From positions 62,001 through 126,000 of the forward strand of contig NZ_MDSK01000007.1 of the NCBI RefSeq assembly GCF_002940205.1: 64,000 nucleotides of DNA. Direction: 5' to 3'. The first letter of the stretch is position 1. Every line of letters starts with the position of its first letter. Of this stretch, positions 1 through 12,504 are shown in pieces. This stretch comes from Xanthomonas arboricola pv. guizotiae. Lineage in GTDB: Bacteria > Pseudomonadota > Gammaproteobacteria > Xanthomonadales > Xanthomonadaceae. The position numbers and the translations under genes were made by a program. The notes under the pieces were generated by a model. The model was not told the DNA's origin. It saw nothing but the letters and a program-made list of their open reading frames with translations, and did not search any database.

Positions 1-2
1 TG

Positions 3-560
3 CACTTGAACAAGTCGCCGGCGCTGGTGGCCTGGCAGCATCTGCGCGCAGCGGATTTCCAGCGCCTGGGCATCGACCACGACACGGTGCTGGCCAAGGC
101 TGCACGCCTGCGCGAGCTCGGCCCTGAACTGGCCGAAAAAGTGCGCCAGGTGTACGGCAACGAGCGCGCTGCGGCGCCGGCGGTCAGCGATGCCGATGCC
201 TCGCTCTATGACGGCTTCCTGACCGAAGGCGACAAGCGCCTGCTGGCGCAGGTGCGCGCCAGTGCGCCGGCCGAACTGGGCGCGCTGGCGTCGCGCTTTC
301 GCGACCCGCGCCTGGTCGAGTTGCTGTTCCGCTACCACGCGCGCAACTGGCCGCAGACGCTGTCGTTCGAAGAGCAGGAACGCTGGAATGTCTATCGCCG
401 TCAACGCCTGCTCGACGACCGTGGCCTGGGCGAGCTCACGCTCGATCAATTCCATGCGCAGATCGCGGATTTACGGCTTGCTCACCCCGACGATGCTACC
501 AAGCAGTCCCTGCTCGATCAGCTCGCCGCCTGGGGTTTGGACCTCCAACGCACGCTATGA
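3..560 (+). CDS. sbcB: Exodeoxyribonuclease I, C-terminal fragment (5' end outside window)
   Basis: This is the 3' end of a gene that begins before the window. The reading frame is open from the first complete codon and starts with the residues HLNKSP, which match the conserved HxNK stretch before the C-terminal domain of exonuclease I. The closing part (YHARNWPQTLSFEEQERW) resembles the arginine-rich C-terminal helical domain of the family, including the RARNxPxTLxxxEQxRW signature. ExoI degrades single-stranded DNA 3' to 5' and works in mismatch repair and recombination. The catalytic DEDDh domain lies upstream and cannot be checked. The stop overlaps the start of the next gene (ATGA), so the two are probably co-translated. 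A TTG at 6 could mimic a start, but the homology runs through it. Confidence 0.88.
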   Translation, partial: HLNKSPALVAWQHLRAADFQRLGIDHDTVLAKAARLRELGPELAEKVRQVYGNERAAAPAVSDADASLYDGFLTEGDKRLLAQVRASAPAELGALASRFRDPRLVELLFRYHARNWPQTLSFEEQERWNVYRRQRLLDDRGLGELTLDQFHAQIADLRLAHPDDATKQSLLDQLAAWGLDLQRTL

Positions 561-1243
561 CCACCTATTTTTCCGACGCCAGTTTCAAGTTCCTGCGCGC
601 CCTGGCGCGCCACAACGACAAGACCTGGTTCAACGATCACCGGCATCAGTACGAAGCGCATGTGCGCCAGCCGTTCCTGCAGCTGATCACCGACCTGCAG
701 CCGGCCCTGGCAGAGGTCAGCGAGCACTATCGCGCCGATCCCAAGACCCAGGGCGGCTCGCTGTTTCGCATCTACCGCGATGCGCGTTTTTCCAACGACA
801 AATCGCCGTACAAGAACTGGCAGGGCGCGCGCCTGTTCCATGAGCGCCGCCGCCAGGTGCCGGCGCCGTCGTTCTACATCCATCTGCAGCCGGGCGAGAG
901 TTTCGTCGGTGCCGGGCTGTGGCATCCGGAGCCGGACACCCAGCGCAAGCTGCGCCAGTTCATTTTCGACAACCCCAGCAACTGGAAGGCGGCCGCCTAC
1001 GAACCCAGACTGCGCCGCAAGTTTGCGCTGGACGACAGCGAAAAACTGGTGCGTGCACCGCGCGGCTTTCCCAACGAGTTCGAGTTCATCGACGATCTCA
1101 AGCATCGCAACTGGGCGTACCTGCGTCATCTCGACGATGCCGTCATGACCGGCCCGCGCCTGCGCCAGACCATCGCGGCCGACCTGGCGGTGCTGGCGCC
1201 GTTCGTCGATTATCTGTGCGCCGCGCTGGATCTGGAATTTTGA
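557..1243 (+). CDS. DUF2461 domain protein (TIGR02453 family)
   Basis: A 228-residue cytosolic protein with the features of the DUF2461 family: N-terminal FLRALARHNDKTWF, then RIYRDARFSNDKSPYKNW and a FYIHLQPGESFVGAGLWHP segment. Family members are about 210-230 residues and usually of unknown function. The ATG overlaps the sbcB stop by four bases, so translation is probably coupled to the exonuclease. No signal peptide or membrane segment is visible. A nucleic-acid role is possible from the neighbour but is not shown by the sequence. Confidence 0.85.
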   Translation: MTTYFSDASFKFLRALARHNDKTWFNDHRHQYEAHVRQPFLQLITDLQPALAEVSEHYRADPKTQGGSLFRIYRDARFSNDKSPYKNWQGARLFHERRRQVPAPSFYIHLQPGESFVGAGLWHPEPDTQRKLRQFIFDNPSNWKAAAYEPRLRRKFALDDSEKLVRAPRGFPNEFEFIDDLKHRNWAYLRHLDDAVMTGPRLRQTIAADLAVLAPFVDYLCAALDLEF

Positions 1244-1367
1244 TGGATCGCGCGGCGCCGACGGCCATCGACGCGCTGCCGGCGATCGGCACACCGAAGC
1301 GATCTATAGCTGCGCAACGCCGTGCATCGCTGCGTCTTGCGCCCACCACCGCCATGGACTGCACACC

Positions 1368-1934
1368 ATGAACAAGCGCTGGTTGCTGTTGCCCGTACTG
1401 GCCGTGCTGCTGCTTGTCAGCTATGTGGTTGTAGGCCCGTACCTGGCCATTCGCGGCATCAGCCAGGCCGTCGCCAATCGCGACGCCGCGCAGCTGGAAC
1501 GCCATGTGGATTTCCCCAGCCTGCGGGTCAACCTCAAGGCGCAGCTGGACGATTACCTGGTTCGCCAGGCCGGCAGCCGCATGCAATCGAGCCTGCTCGG
1601 CGGGTTCGCCCTGCAGCTTGCCAGCGGCATCAGCGGCGCCGGCGTGGACACGCTGGTGACCCCGCTGGGCATCGGCGCGCTGCTGCAAGGCCATAGCGTG
1701 TGGAATCGCGTCACCGGCACCACCGTCAGCCCGGACACCTATGCGGCGCCGGCGCCGGCGCGTCCGCTGCACGGCGCCGAGCAGCGCTTCGAATCCACCC
1801 GCCGCTTCACCGCCACCACCCGCACCGCGACCGGAGCGCCGGTGGTGTTCGTGCTGACCCGGCAAGGGCTGCGCTGGCGGTTGACCGATATCCGGTTGCC
1901 GCTGGCAGATGCGGAAACTCCGCTGCCCCCATGA
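1368..1934 (+). CDS. DUF2939 family protein with N-terminal membrane anchor
   Basis: This 188-residue protein starts with a hydrophobic segment (LLLPVLAVLLLVSYVVVGPYLA, residues about 5-26) that would anchor it in the inner membrane or act as an uncleaved signal. It is followed by AIRGISQAVANRDAAQLERHVDFPSLRVNLKAQL, the pattern of DUF2939 proteins, which have one helix and a periplasmic domain. The C-terminal part is charged. It is preceded by 124 bases without a gene and followed by a convergent gene. Function unknown; I assign only the family. Confidence 0.75.
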   Translation: MNKRWLLLPVLAVLLLVSYVVVGPYLAIRGISQAVANRDAAQLERHVDFPSLRVNLKAQLDDYLVRQAGSRMQSSLLGGFALQLASGISGAGVDTLVTPLGIGALLQGHSVWNRVTGTTVSPDTYAAPAPARPLHGAEQRFESTRRFTATTRTATGAPVVFVLTRQGLRWRLTDIRLPLADAETPLPP

Positions 1935-2001
1935 CCGCGCGCCTGCGAGCGCGGTCGAAGTGTTCTCCTGCGCAGGCTGACGCCGCGCGCCGGACAGCGG
2001 C

Positions 2002-2745
2002 TCACGAAAACCGCCAGGCCCGCTCCATCCACGCTGCCTGCAGCCGCAGCATCGCCGGCCGCAGTTGCCGGCGCGCCGGCCACGGCAATGTCGCCAGTGC
2101 CTGCTCCGCGGTGCCCGGCGTGCGTTTGCCGTTCCAGGCGTACAGCAGCTGGTTGCGCGGATCCGGCTCGGGCAACAGCAGCACCCGCCCATCGAATACC
2201 TCGCGCAGCGTGGCCAGATGCCCGGCCAGCGGCACCTGGAACAGGTTCAGCGCCAGCACGCCGCCGGGCGCCAGCGCAGCGCGGCAAGCGGCGTAGAAGG
2301 CGGGCGTGCACAACGCCGGTGGGATGCCATCGGCATCGTAGGCATCCAGCAGCAGCAGGTCGTAGCGCCCGGTACGCGTGGCGATCCACTGCGCACCGTC
2401 GCCATGCGTGACCTCCAGCCGCGCATCGTCGCGTGGCACGCCAAACGCATCGCGCAAGGCCAGCACCTGCGCATCGGCGTCCACCGCCTCGATGCGCGTG
2501 CTGCGCAGATACCGGTGGCAGAACTTGGCCTGCGCGCCGCCGCCGAAGCCGATCAGGCCGATGCGCTCGGGCCGCGGCTGCAGCCACAGCGCCGCCAGCA
2601 TGCCGCGCGTATACGGCAGCATCAGCCGGTACGGCGCCCAGCGCGACATGCGGGTCTGCACGGTGTCGTCGGCAAAGTACAGCTCCAGCTGGCGCCAGCT
2701 GGAGCGCAGCGCGGCGCGTCCAGCAAGCTTCGGTGCCTCGCTCAC
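2002..2745 (-). CDS. Spermidine synthase-like (aminopropyltransferase-fold) protein
   Basis: A 247-residue protein with a Rossmann methyltransferase/aminopropyltransferase fold: LIGFGGGAQAKFCHRYL (dinucleotide-like loop), IEAVDADAQVLALRDAFG (acidic strand 2), HGDGAQWI and LLLDAYDADGIPP (strand 4 acid). This layout is that of SpeE-like proteins, although the N-terminal beta domain of true spermidine synthases is short here. I chose the GTG at 2745 because it overlaps the stop of the upstream nucleotidase gene as GTGA. Longer starts would lie inside that gene. Polyamine synthesis is possible, but many such short SpeE-like proteins have no proven substrate. Confidence 0.72.
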   Translation of the reverse strand: MSEAPKLAGRAALRSSWRQLELYFADDTVQTRMSRWAPYRLMLPYTRGMLAALWLQPRPERIGLIGFGGGAQAKFCHRYLRSTRIEAVDADAQVLALRDAFGVPRDDARLEVTHGDGAQWIATRTGRYDLLLLDAYDADGIPPALCTPAFYAACRAALAPGGVLALNLFQVPLAGHLATLREVFDGRVLLLPEPDPRNQLLYAWNGKRTPGTAEQALATLPWPARRQLRPAMLRLQAAWMERAWRFS

Positions 2746-3707
2746 CTGGCCGGCGGATCGTTGGCCACGCCATGCGGTACGTGGCCGGCCGCCACGTGCT
2801 GGTGCTGGCGCGCACTGTCGATGTTGTGCTGCGAGTCGTCGAAGAAGATGTCCGCGCCAAACGCCTCCAGGAACGGCCCCTTGTGTCGCCCACCGAGAAA
2901 CAGCGCCTCGTCCAGACGCACGCCCCACTCGCGCAGGGTGCGGATCACCCGCTCGTGCGCCGGCGCCGAGCGTGCGGTGACCAGCGCGGTACGGATCGGC
3001 GAGGCCTCGCCCGGCGGGAATGCCGCCTGCAGCGTATGCAGCGCCGAGAGGAAATTACGGAACGGCCCGACCGACAACGGCTCGCGCGCACGCTCGCGCT
3101 CGTGGCGCCCGAAGGCCTCCACGCCCTGCTCGCGCGAGATGCGTTCGCTCTCGTCGCCGAAGATCACCGCATCGCCGTCGAAGGCGATGCGTAGCTGCGT
3201 CGACAGGCGGCTTTCGTCGTTGTCCACGATCGCCGCCGCGGCCTCGGCGCGTTCGCCCGGCGCGCGCGGCATGATGGTCGCCGCCGCGATGCCATGGGTG
3301 AGCGCACGCCGTACCGACTCTGGGTTGGCCGACAGGAACAGGTCGGTGCCGAACGGCTTCACGTACGGCCAGGTCGGCTGACCCGAGGTGAAGGTCGCCC
3401 GTACGATGCCCAGGTTGTAGTGCTGGATCGAATTGAAGATGCGCAGCCCGGTGTCGGCGGAATTGCGCGACAGCAGGATCACTTCCACACGCGGGGTCTC
3501 TTCGGGCACATCGTGGTTGAGCGCCAGCAGCTTGCGCACCACCGGAAAGGCCACGCCTGGCTCCAGGATGTCGTCCTCATGCTCGCGCTGGAACGCCGAA
3601 TACGCCTCCACGCCATCGGCCTCGAACAGCGCATGGCCTTCTTCGAGATCGAACAGCGCGCGCGAGGTCACTGCGACGGTCAGGAGCCTGGGGGAATTAT
3701 CGGTCAT
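2742..3707 (-). CDS. Cytosolic 5'-nucleotidase (PF06189 family)
   Basis: A 321-residue protein resembling the cytosolic 5'-nucleotidase I group (NT5C1-like, PF06189), which dephosphorylate nucleoside monophosphates. Recognisable blocks are VAVTSRALFDLEEGHALFE near the N-terminus, VILLSRNSADTGLRIFNSI, AFDGDAVIFGDESERI (the Asp-rich HAD-like loop, about residue 170) and LFLGGRHKGPFLEAFGADIFFDDS near the C-terminus. It lacks a signal peptide, which fits an intracellular enzyme. Its stop overlaps the GTG of the aminopropyltransferase-like gene. A heptad repeat element begins just upstream of its start. Confidence 0.82.
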   Translation of the reverse strand: MTDNSPRLLTVAVTSRALFDLEEGHALFEADGVEAYSAFQREHEDDILEPGVAFPVVRKLLALNHDVPEETPRVEVILLSRNSADTGLRIFNSIQHYNLGIVRATFTSGQPTWPYVKPFGTDLFLSANPESVRRALTHGIAAATIMPRAPGERAEAAAAIVDNDESRLSTQLRIAFDGDAVIFGDESERISREQGVEAFGRHERERAREPLSVGPFRNFLSALHTLQAAFPPGEASPIRTALVTARSAPAHERVIRTLREWGVRLDEALFLGGRHKGPFLEAFGADIFFDDSQHNIDSARQHQHVAAGHVPHGVANDPPAR

Positions 3708-3713
3708 TGGGGC

Positions 3714-3874
3714 GGGGATTGGGGATTGGGGATTGGTTTAAAGCAGGAACTGGAGGTCGGGATTTGATCGCCCATCCGCGCAGCATCGTAGCGCGTGCGC
3801 GCGATTCTAAAGACGACGTGGCACGCTGCTGCCGTTGCCAATCCCGACTCTCGAATCCCCAATCCCAAATCCCC
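3714..3874. repeat. Heptad palindromic element, copy 1
   Basis: Three GGGGATT heptads (3714-3736) face an inverted block of AATCCCC-type heptads (3840-3874), with about 100 bases between them. After the G-rich block comes TTTAAAGCAG, also found after other copies. It fills the gap between the 5'-nucleotidase start and the NAD kinase stop and could fold into a long stem. Confidence 0.75.
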
Positions 3875-3879
3875 GCTCC

Positions 3880-4656
3880 TCAAACCGCAAACTGTTCGCT
3901 GAAGATGCGCTCTTCCAGATTGTGTTCGGGATCGAACAACAGGGTGACCTGGCGTTGCCTGGATTCGCGGATGGTTACTTCGACCACGTCGCGGATCTCG
4001 TGCGAGTCGGCGGTGACGCTGACCGGGCGCTTGTACGGGTCCAGCACGCGGAAGCACACTTCGGTGTCGGCCTTGAGGATGGCGCCACGCCAGCGGCGCG
4101 GGCGATACGGGGCGATCGGCGTCAGTGCCAGCGTGTGCGAGCCCAGCGGCAGGATCGGCCCGTGCGCGGAATAGTTGTAGGCGGTGCTGCCGGCTGGCGT
4201 GGCGACCATGACACCGTCGCCGATCAGCTCGGCGATGCGGGTCTGGCCATTGAGATCCACGCTCAAATGCGCGGCCTGGCGGGTCTGGCGCAGCAGCGAG
4301 ACCTCGTTGTAGGCCAGCGACACCGTGCTGGCGCCGGACTCGGTCTGCACCTGCATTTCCAGCGGGCGCAGGTGCGCCGGTTCGGCACGTTGCAGACGCG
4401 CGAGCAGGTCGTCCTCGTCGTCGCGGTATTGGTTCATCAGAAACCCGACCGAGCCCAGCTTCATGCCGAACACCGGCTTGCTGGCAGCGCCGTGCCGGTG
4501 CAGGGTCTGCAGCATGAAGCCGTCCCCGCCCAGGGCGCAGACGATATCGGCGGTGTCCAGCGGATGATCGCCATAGCGCTGCACAAGACGCGCGCGCGCG
4601 GTCACCGCCGGCTCGGCGTGACTGGCGAGAAAGGCAATCCGGGGTGGTGCGGTCAT
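3880..4656 (-). CDS. nadK: NAD kinase
   Basis: A 258-residue ATP-NAD kinase, which phosphorylates NAD to NADP in the cytosol. The GGDG motif is at residues 43-46 ([13 protein letters not shown]), followed by [13 protein letters not shown] and the second conserved block [19 protein letters not shown], both diagnostic of the family. The length fits the shorter bacterial form. I chose the ATG at 4656, because longer in-frame extensions are low-complexity and unlike the family. The gene ends six bases from heptad repeat copy 1. Confidence 0.95.
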   Translation of the reverse strand: MTAPPRIAFLASHAEPAVTARARLVQRYGDHPLDTADIVCALGGDGFMLQTLHRHGAASKPVFGMKLGSVGFLMNQYRDDEDDLLARLQRAEPAHLRPLEMQVQTESGASTVSLAYNEVSLLRQTRQAAHLSVDLNGQTRIAELIGDGVMVATPAGSTAYNYSAHGPILPLGSHTLALTPIAPYRPRRWRGAILKADTEVCFRVLDPYKRPVSVTADSHEIRDVVEVTIRESRQRQVTLLFDPEHNLEERIFSEQFAV

Positions 4657-4854
4657 CGTTGACTCCAGAGCATGCGAATCAGCATACCGCAGCGCCGTGG
4701 TGGGCTTGTTGGCTGGCCGCGCCGCCCTCGCCTGCGCGGCCGCGGCCGCGCGATCGGGCGCCGCCGGTGACACGGCGCGCTGCAGCCGCACGCATGCGGG
4801 CGATCCCGTGCGCCCTGCGCGCATTGCCCGGTCGGACACGACCGGGCCACTTCC

Positions 4855-8768
<3,914 letters not shown>

Positions 8769-9172
8769 ACGGGTCTCCATTGCATGCCAGCACACGCACC
8801 GATCCAGCCGGACCGGCAGCAGGTAAGGCCGTCATCACGACGGCGGCATCAATGGCGCATTGGACCAATCCTCAGACAGTGGGCAACGCGGCAAAGTGTA
8901 GGTCAGCCTGCGACGCAAGCCAAATTCCGGACACCGCGGCAGGATTGACCGCGTTCAAGCGCAGCATGGCAAGCACCGGCTCTTGCAGACATGCTCAAGC
9001 TCCTGGCGGCCGGCACCCTGCTGGCTGTCAGGCGCCCTCGAAAAAGCACGGCAAGCACTCGCCGAAGGCCAGGACCCGCAGCACTTAGCACGTGGCACGA
9101 AACTCGCCCGCCAGGCTGCGTCCCACCGGCACAGCGGCGCATACGACGCGGCCGATGCCTTCGCCCCCCCAC
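8769..9172. other. 404-base gap between ABC-F remnant and methyltransferase gene
   Basis: This stretch holds the promoter side of the minus-strand ABC-F gene and the 3' flank of the methyltransferase gene. The only coding-like signal is a possible frameshifted small gene on the plus strand, listed separately. No RNA gene, terminator or palindrome stands out. Confidence 0.5.
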
Positions 9173-9207
9173 TCAGCGGGCCGCAGGTCTCCGGGCAACC
9201 ACCGTAG
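8991..9207 (+). pseudogene. Possible frameshifted small membrane-protein gene
   Basis: An ATG at 8991 opens MLKLLAAGTLLAV, a hydrophobic start of the kind seen in small xanthomonad membrane proteins. After about 13 codons the frame becomes unlike a protein, while the +1 frame continues with ALEKARQALAEGQDPQHLA and a hydrophilic tail ending at 9207. Joining the two would give a protein of about 70 residues. No good ribosome binding site precedes the ATG, and the tail overlaps the methyltransferase gene end by 35 bases. This could be chance. Confidence 0.2.
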
Positions 9208-10129
9208 GGAAGATGCTGGCGCGATCATCGATGAAGTGGAGATCGGTGAACCCAGCGCTTTCCAGCTGCGCGCGGGTCTGCGCGTGGGTGCGGAACGAGG
9301 CCCAGCGCGCCTGGACGATCTCGGCGAACACCAGGTTCTGCAGCGTCAGCGCCTCGGGATCGATGTGTTCCAGCTTCCACGGCGACTCGGCAGACAGCGT
9401 CGGCGGCGGTGTTAGGAAACTTGCGACCAGCACGCCGCCTGGCGCCAGCCTTTGAAAAAAAGCGCGATACAGCGCAATCACGCGCTCGCCGTCCGGCTCA
9501 TAGATGTTCAAGCCATTGCTGGTCAGCACATCCACGCGATCGTCGGCACCAGATGTCCATGCGTCCTGGAGACGAAGCGAAAGCTGCCCCTCCAGCCCGC
9601 GCGCGCGTGCGAGGTGCAGCGCCCCTTCCAGCGCCTGCGGGTCCAGATCGATACCGATCAGGCGCACGTCCGGACATTCCCGGTAGTCCAACAGCAACAG
9701 CTCGCCCATCCATCCGCAGGGCACCGATGCCAGCGTCATGCCTGGCCGCAGCAGCTCCTGCAGCTGCTGCTGGAAGATGCCGAAGCGTTCGCGGGTCGCA
9801 AGCACCGCAGGTGCCTCTTCGAAGATATGCCGTTCCATCGCCGACATCGACTCGTTCGGCGGCGCATCGGCGCGATACGTCACCAGCCGATGGGTCCAGT
9901 AGGCATTCAACCCGCGATGCCTGAGCAGAAAGCGCCCGAACTCGGTGTCCCAGAGCGCATCGACCAGACCGAGCAGACGCTGGACCAGCGCATCGGGCCG
10001 GTCACCGCTCTGGCGCAGACGCAATGTGAGCGATGCCAGCAACGCGGCATCGTCCTGGTCATCGCTGCCGTGGGAAATCAGCCGGCCCGCCTGCGCGGCC
10101 TGGCCCAGGTCTTCGTCATCACGTTGCAT
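9173..10129 (-). CDS. Class I SAM-dependent methyltransferase of unknown substrate
   Basis: A 318-residue protein with a Rossmann methyltransferase core: MTLASVPCGWMGELLLLDY (SAM loop), VRLIGIDLDPQALEGALHLA (motif II acidic strand), LQDAWTSGADDRVDVLTSNGLNIYEPD and a [17 protein letters not shown] post-motif. The N-terminal 100 residues are helical with no recognised domain. I chose the ATG at 10129, since AGGTGG lies just upstream. An in-frame start at 10171 is possible. The EPDGERVIALYRAFF region resembles small-molecule methyltransferases, but the substrate cannot be read from sequence. Confidence 0.7.
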   Translation of the reverse strand: MQRDDEDLGQAAQAGRLISHGSDDQDDAALLASLTLRLRQSGDRPDALVQRLLGLVDALWDTEFGRFLLRHRGLNAYWTHRLVTYRADAPPNESMSAMERHIFEEAPAVLATRERFGIFQQQLQELLRPGMTLASVPCGWMGELLLLDYRECPDVRLIGIDLDPQALEGALHLARARGLEGQLSLRLQDAWTSGADDRVDVLTSNGLNIYEPDGERVIALYRAFFQRLAPGGVLVASFLTPPPTLSAESPWKLEHIDPEALTLQNLVFAEIVQARWASFRTHAQTRAQLESAGFTDLHFIDDRASIFPTVVARRPAAR

Positions 10130-10289
10130 CGTCCACCTCGACAGGAGCGCGCCAATCGCAGCGCTCGCCATGCTGCGATCACTCCCGGCGCGACGGTGTC
10201 TCTACAGCGATGGAAGATGCGGCCGAGCGAACTGGCACCGCACGCAATGCCTGGCGTGGATCACGCCAGGCGGTCGCCAGCGGCTGGAC

Positions 10290-10796
10290 TCACCCCAGCC
10301 CGAAGGCCGGGTGATAGGCGACGTCGGCCAGCGGCAGCAGACGGTCGCCGAACGCCAGCGCCTGCAGCTCGGAGGCCGGGACGCCCGGCAACACCAGCCC
10401 CGGCTCCACCGCAAAGCCCAGACGCCGGAAAAACGCCGGCTCGCCCAATGCCAGACAACCGGCAGCGCCACGCTCGCGCAAGCTGCCCAGCGCCGCCTGC
10501 ACCAGGCGCGTGCCCAGTCCCTGGCGCTGATGCCCCGGCCCGATCGCCAGCGGCCCCAACGCGTACCAGCCGGGCGAATCGTCCGACAGCGACACCGGCG
10601 ATACCGCCAGGTGCCCGACCACATACCCGTCGTGGTCGGCCACCAGCGACAACGCCAGCGCGCCGTCGTTGCGCAAGGCGGCGATCACCTGCTGCTCGTC
10701 GTGGCGGCTATGTGCGTCGCGCATGAACGCGACCACCGTCAGCAGTTCGATCGCCGCGGCATCGCCATCGCCGGCTTCGCGAATCACCACGTTCAT
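10290..10796 (-). CDS. GNAT family N-acetyltransferase (YhbS-like)
   Basis: A 168-residue GNAT protein. It has an N-terminal VIREAGDGDAAAIELL, central YALGPLAIGPGHQRQGLGTRL carrying the acetyl-CoA pyrophosphate loop (Q/R-x-x-G-x-G/A as HQRQGLG), then GEPAFFRRLGF typical of the YhbS/COG3153 subgroup. These transfer acetyl groups from acetyl-CoA to small molecules or proteins, and the substrate is unknown here. The ATG at 10796 begins the homology; upstream codons are unrelated. It lies 40 bases after the hydrolase gene on the same strand, probably the same transcript. Confidence 0.85.
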   Translation of the reverse strand: MNVVIREAGDGDAAAIELLTVVAFMRDAHSRHDEQQVIAALRNDGALALSLVADHDGYVVGHLAVSPVSLSDDSPGWYALGPLAIGPGHQRQGLGTRLVQAALGSLRERGAAGCLALGEPAFFRRLGFAVEPGLVLPGVPASELQALAFGDRLLPLADVAYHPAFGLG

Positions 10797-10836
10797 CGCA
10801 GGCCCCGTCGCCCACGCATCTTCAGACCATTGCGCA

Positions 10837-11364
10837 TCACAGGCTCTGCAACAGTTCGGCGAACGCGCGTGCCGACGCATCCACATGCGATGCCAGCCGG
10901 TGTTCGTCGTCGACCAGCAGCAAGCGCGCATGCCGCGCCTGCGCCCAGGCGATCACCTCGCCGGCCGGAATCAATTCATCGCGCCAGGCATGCACGATGG
11001 AAATCGGCACGTGCGCCGCATCCAGTGCCGGCAACGGCCCCATCCGGGTCGGCGGCACCATCAGGAACAGCCCGCGCGTGGGCACCTGCAACGACACCTG
11101 CGCGGCGATATACGAGCCCAGGCTGGAGCCGACCAGCACCAGCGGGCCCTTGTCGGCCGCCGCCCGCGCGATCTCCAGCAGGCGTTGCAGCCGGCCCTGC
11201 ACATCGCCGAGCGAACTGACCTCGCGGCGTGCGTCCAGATCGGTGTAGTCCGGGCGCTCGTGGCTCCAGCCAAGCTGCCCGGCGACATCGGCCAGGGCGG
11301 TGACCTTCAGCGCGTCGGGGCCGCTTTCGAAGCCGTGCGACAGGATGCAGTGACCGCGGCTCAT
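10837..11364 (-). CDS. Small alpha/beta hydrolase
   Basis: A 175-residue alpha/beta hydrolase of the short RBBP9/YdeN-like or UPF0227-like type. It starts with CILSHGFESGPDALKVTALA (oxyanion HG), has the nucleophile elbow LVGSSLGSYIAAQ (G-x-S-x-G), a late acid in IVHAWRDELIP and a catalytic His in DDEHRLASH. All triad members are present. Its ATG overlaps the stop of the MOSC gene (ATGA), so the two are translationally coupled. Substrate unknown; esterase or thioesterase activity is likely. Confidence 0.8.
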   Translation of the reverse strand: MSRGHCILSHGFESGPDALKVTALADVAGQLGWSHERPDYTDLDARREVSSLGDVQGRLQRLLEIARAAADKGPLVLVGSSLGSYIAAQVSLQVPTRGLFLMVPPTRMGPLPALDAAHVPISIVHAWRDELIPAGEVIAWAQARHARLLLVDDEHRLASHVDASARAFAELLQSL

Positions 11365-11852
11365 AGCGCCTGCACCGTATCGCCGATGCGCAGCACGCCG
11401 CCACGCAGGATGCGCGCGCACAAGCCGCCATGGCCGCGCATGGCGTTATAGCCGCCCGCGCCCAGCGCATCTTCCATGCGCGAGCACGGATCGCAGGGGT
11501 CGGTGCCTTCCAGCTCGACATCGCCGATGCGGAAGCGCCGCCCCTTCAAGGCGATCAGCGGGATGCCGGACACCACCAGGTTGCGGCGCAAGGTGGCCGG
11601 CGCAATCGCGGGGTGGCCGGCCAGCGCTGCGATCACCGGCAGATGTTCGGCCTGGATCAGGGTCACGCCGCGCTTGCCGCTGCCGCCCTTGTAGCGGTCG
11701 CCGACCAGGCCGATGCCGGTGCTGGCCTGCGCCGCGTCCACCTCGATCATGTCCACGTCGCGCGCCGGGCGCACGCCGATCCAGGTCACCTGGCCGGTCT
11801 GCGGCAGGGTTGCCATCAATTTGCCCAAAGGGCTGTCGGGATTCAAAGCCAT
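11361..11852 (-). CDS. MOSC domain protein
   Basis: A 163-residue MOSC (molybdenum cofactor sulfurase C-terminal) domain protein. The segments GLVGDRYKGGSGKRGVTLIQAEHL, RRNLVVSGIPLIALKGRRFRIGDVELEG and the conserved cysteine stretch TDPCDPCSRMEDALG define the family. MOSC proteins are thought to carry sulfur or help molybdenum-enzyme metabolism, but standalone members such as this one have no firm role. It is the first gene of a minus-strand set with the hydrolase and GNAT genes. Its start lies 23 bases from the divergent ampD gene, so they share a very short promoter region. Confidence 0.85.
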   Translation of the reverse strand: MALNPDSPLGKLMATLPQTGQVTWIGVRPARDVDMIEVDAAQASTGIGLVGDRYKGGSGKRGVTLIQAEHLPVIAALAGHPAIAPATLRRNLVVSGIPLIALKGRRFRIGDVELEGTDPCDPCSRMEDALGAGGYNAMRGHGGLCARILRGGVLRIGDTVQAL

Positions 11853-11875
11853 CGTCGAATGCTAGCATCCGCCCC

Positions 11876-12451
11876 ATGTCCGATGCCGTCCTACCGTCGC
11901 CGCCGATCACCTACGCGCCGTTGTCCTACGAAGCGCGGCTGGCGCGACGCGCGCTCACGCAGATCGACATGGTGGTCATCCATTGCACCGAATTGCCCGA
12001 CATGGCGATGGCGCGCGAATACGGCGAACGCGTGCTCTACGACAGCGGCACCGGCAACAGCGGGCATTACTACATCGACCGCAACGGCAGCATCCAGCAA
12101 TACGTCGCGCTGGAGCGCGTCGCCCACCACGTGCGCGGCCACAACCCGCATACGCTGGGCATCGAACTGGTCAACAGCGGCCGTTATCCGCACTGGCTGG
12201 ACTCGCGCCACCAGTGCATGAGCGAAGCCTATCCGCAGGTGCAGATCAACGCGCTGATCACGCTGCTGCAATGGCTGCAGCAGCAGTTGCCGTCGATACG
12301 CCGCATTGCCGGCCACCAGGCACTGGACACCACCCAGGAAGCGGCCAGCGACGACCCGTCGCGCAAGATCCAACGCAAGCTCGATCCCGGCCCGTTGTTT
12401 CCGTGGCCGCAGATCGAAGCGGCGGTCAGCTGGTCGCATGCACCGCGCTAG
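11876..12451 (+). CDS. ampD: N-acetylmuramoyl-L-alanine amidase, AmpD-type
   Basis: A 191-residue zinc amidase (amidase_2 domain) without a signal peptide. AmpD cleaves 1,6-anhydromuropeptides during cell-wall recycling in the cytosol and so keeps AmpR-controlled beta-lactamase low. Visible ligand candidates are His36 in VVIHCTE, His147 in AGHQALDTTQ and Asp170 in KLDPGP. SGHYYIDRNGSIQQYV and NPHTLGIELVNSGRYP are typical. The absence of an export signal favours AmpD over periplasmic AmiD. The gene is divergent from the MOSC gene. Confidence 0.85.
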   Translation: MSDAVLPSPPITYAPLSYEARLARRALTQIDMVVIHCTELPDMAMAREYGERVLYDSGTGNSGHYYIDRNGSIQQYVALERVAHHVRGHNPHTLGIELVNSGRYPHWLDSRHQCMSEAYPQVQINALITLLQWLQQQLPSIRRIAGHQALDTTQEAASDDPSRKIQRKLDPGPLFPWPQIEAAVSWSHAPR

Positions 12452-12504
12452 CAGCGGTGCCCACGACGCCATCGGCCCCGCATGCGCCTTCGCTGGTGCA
12501 GCGC

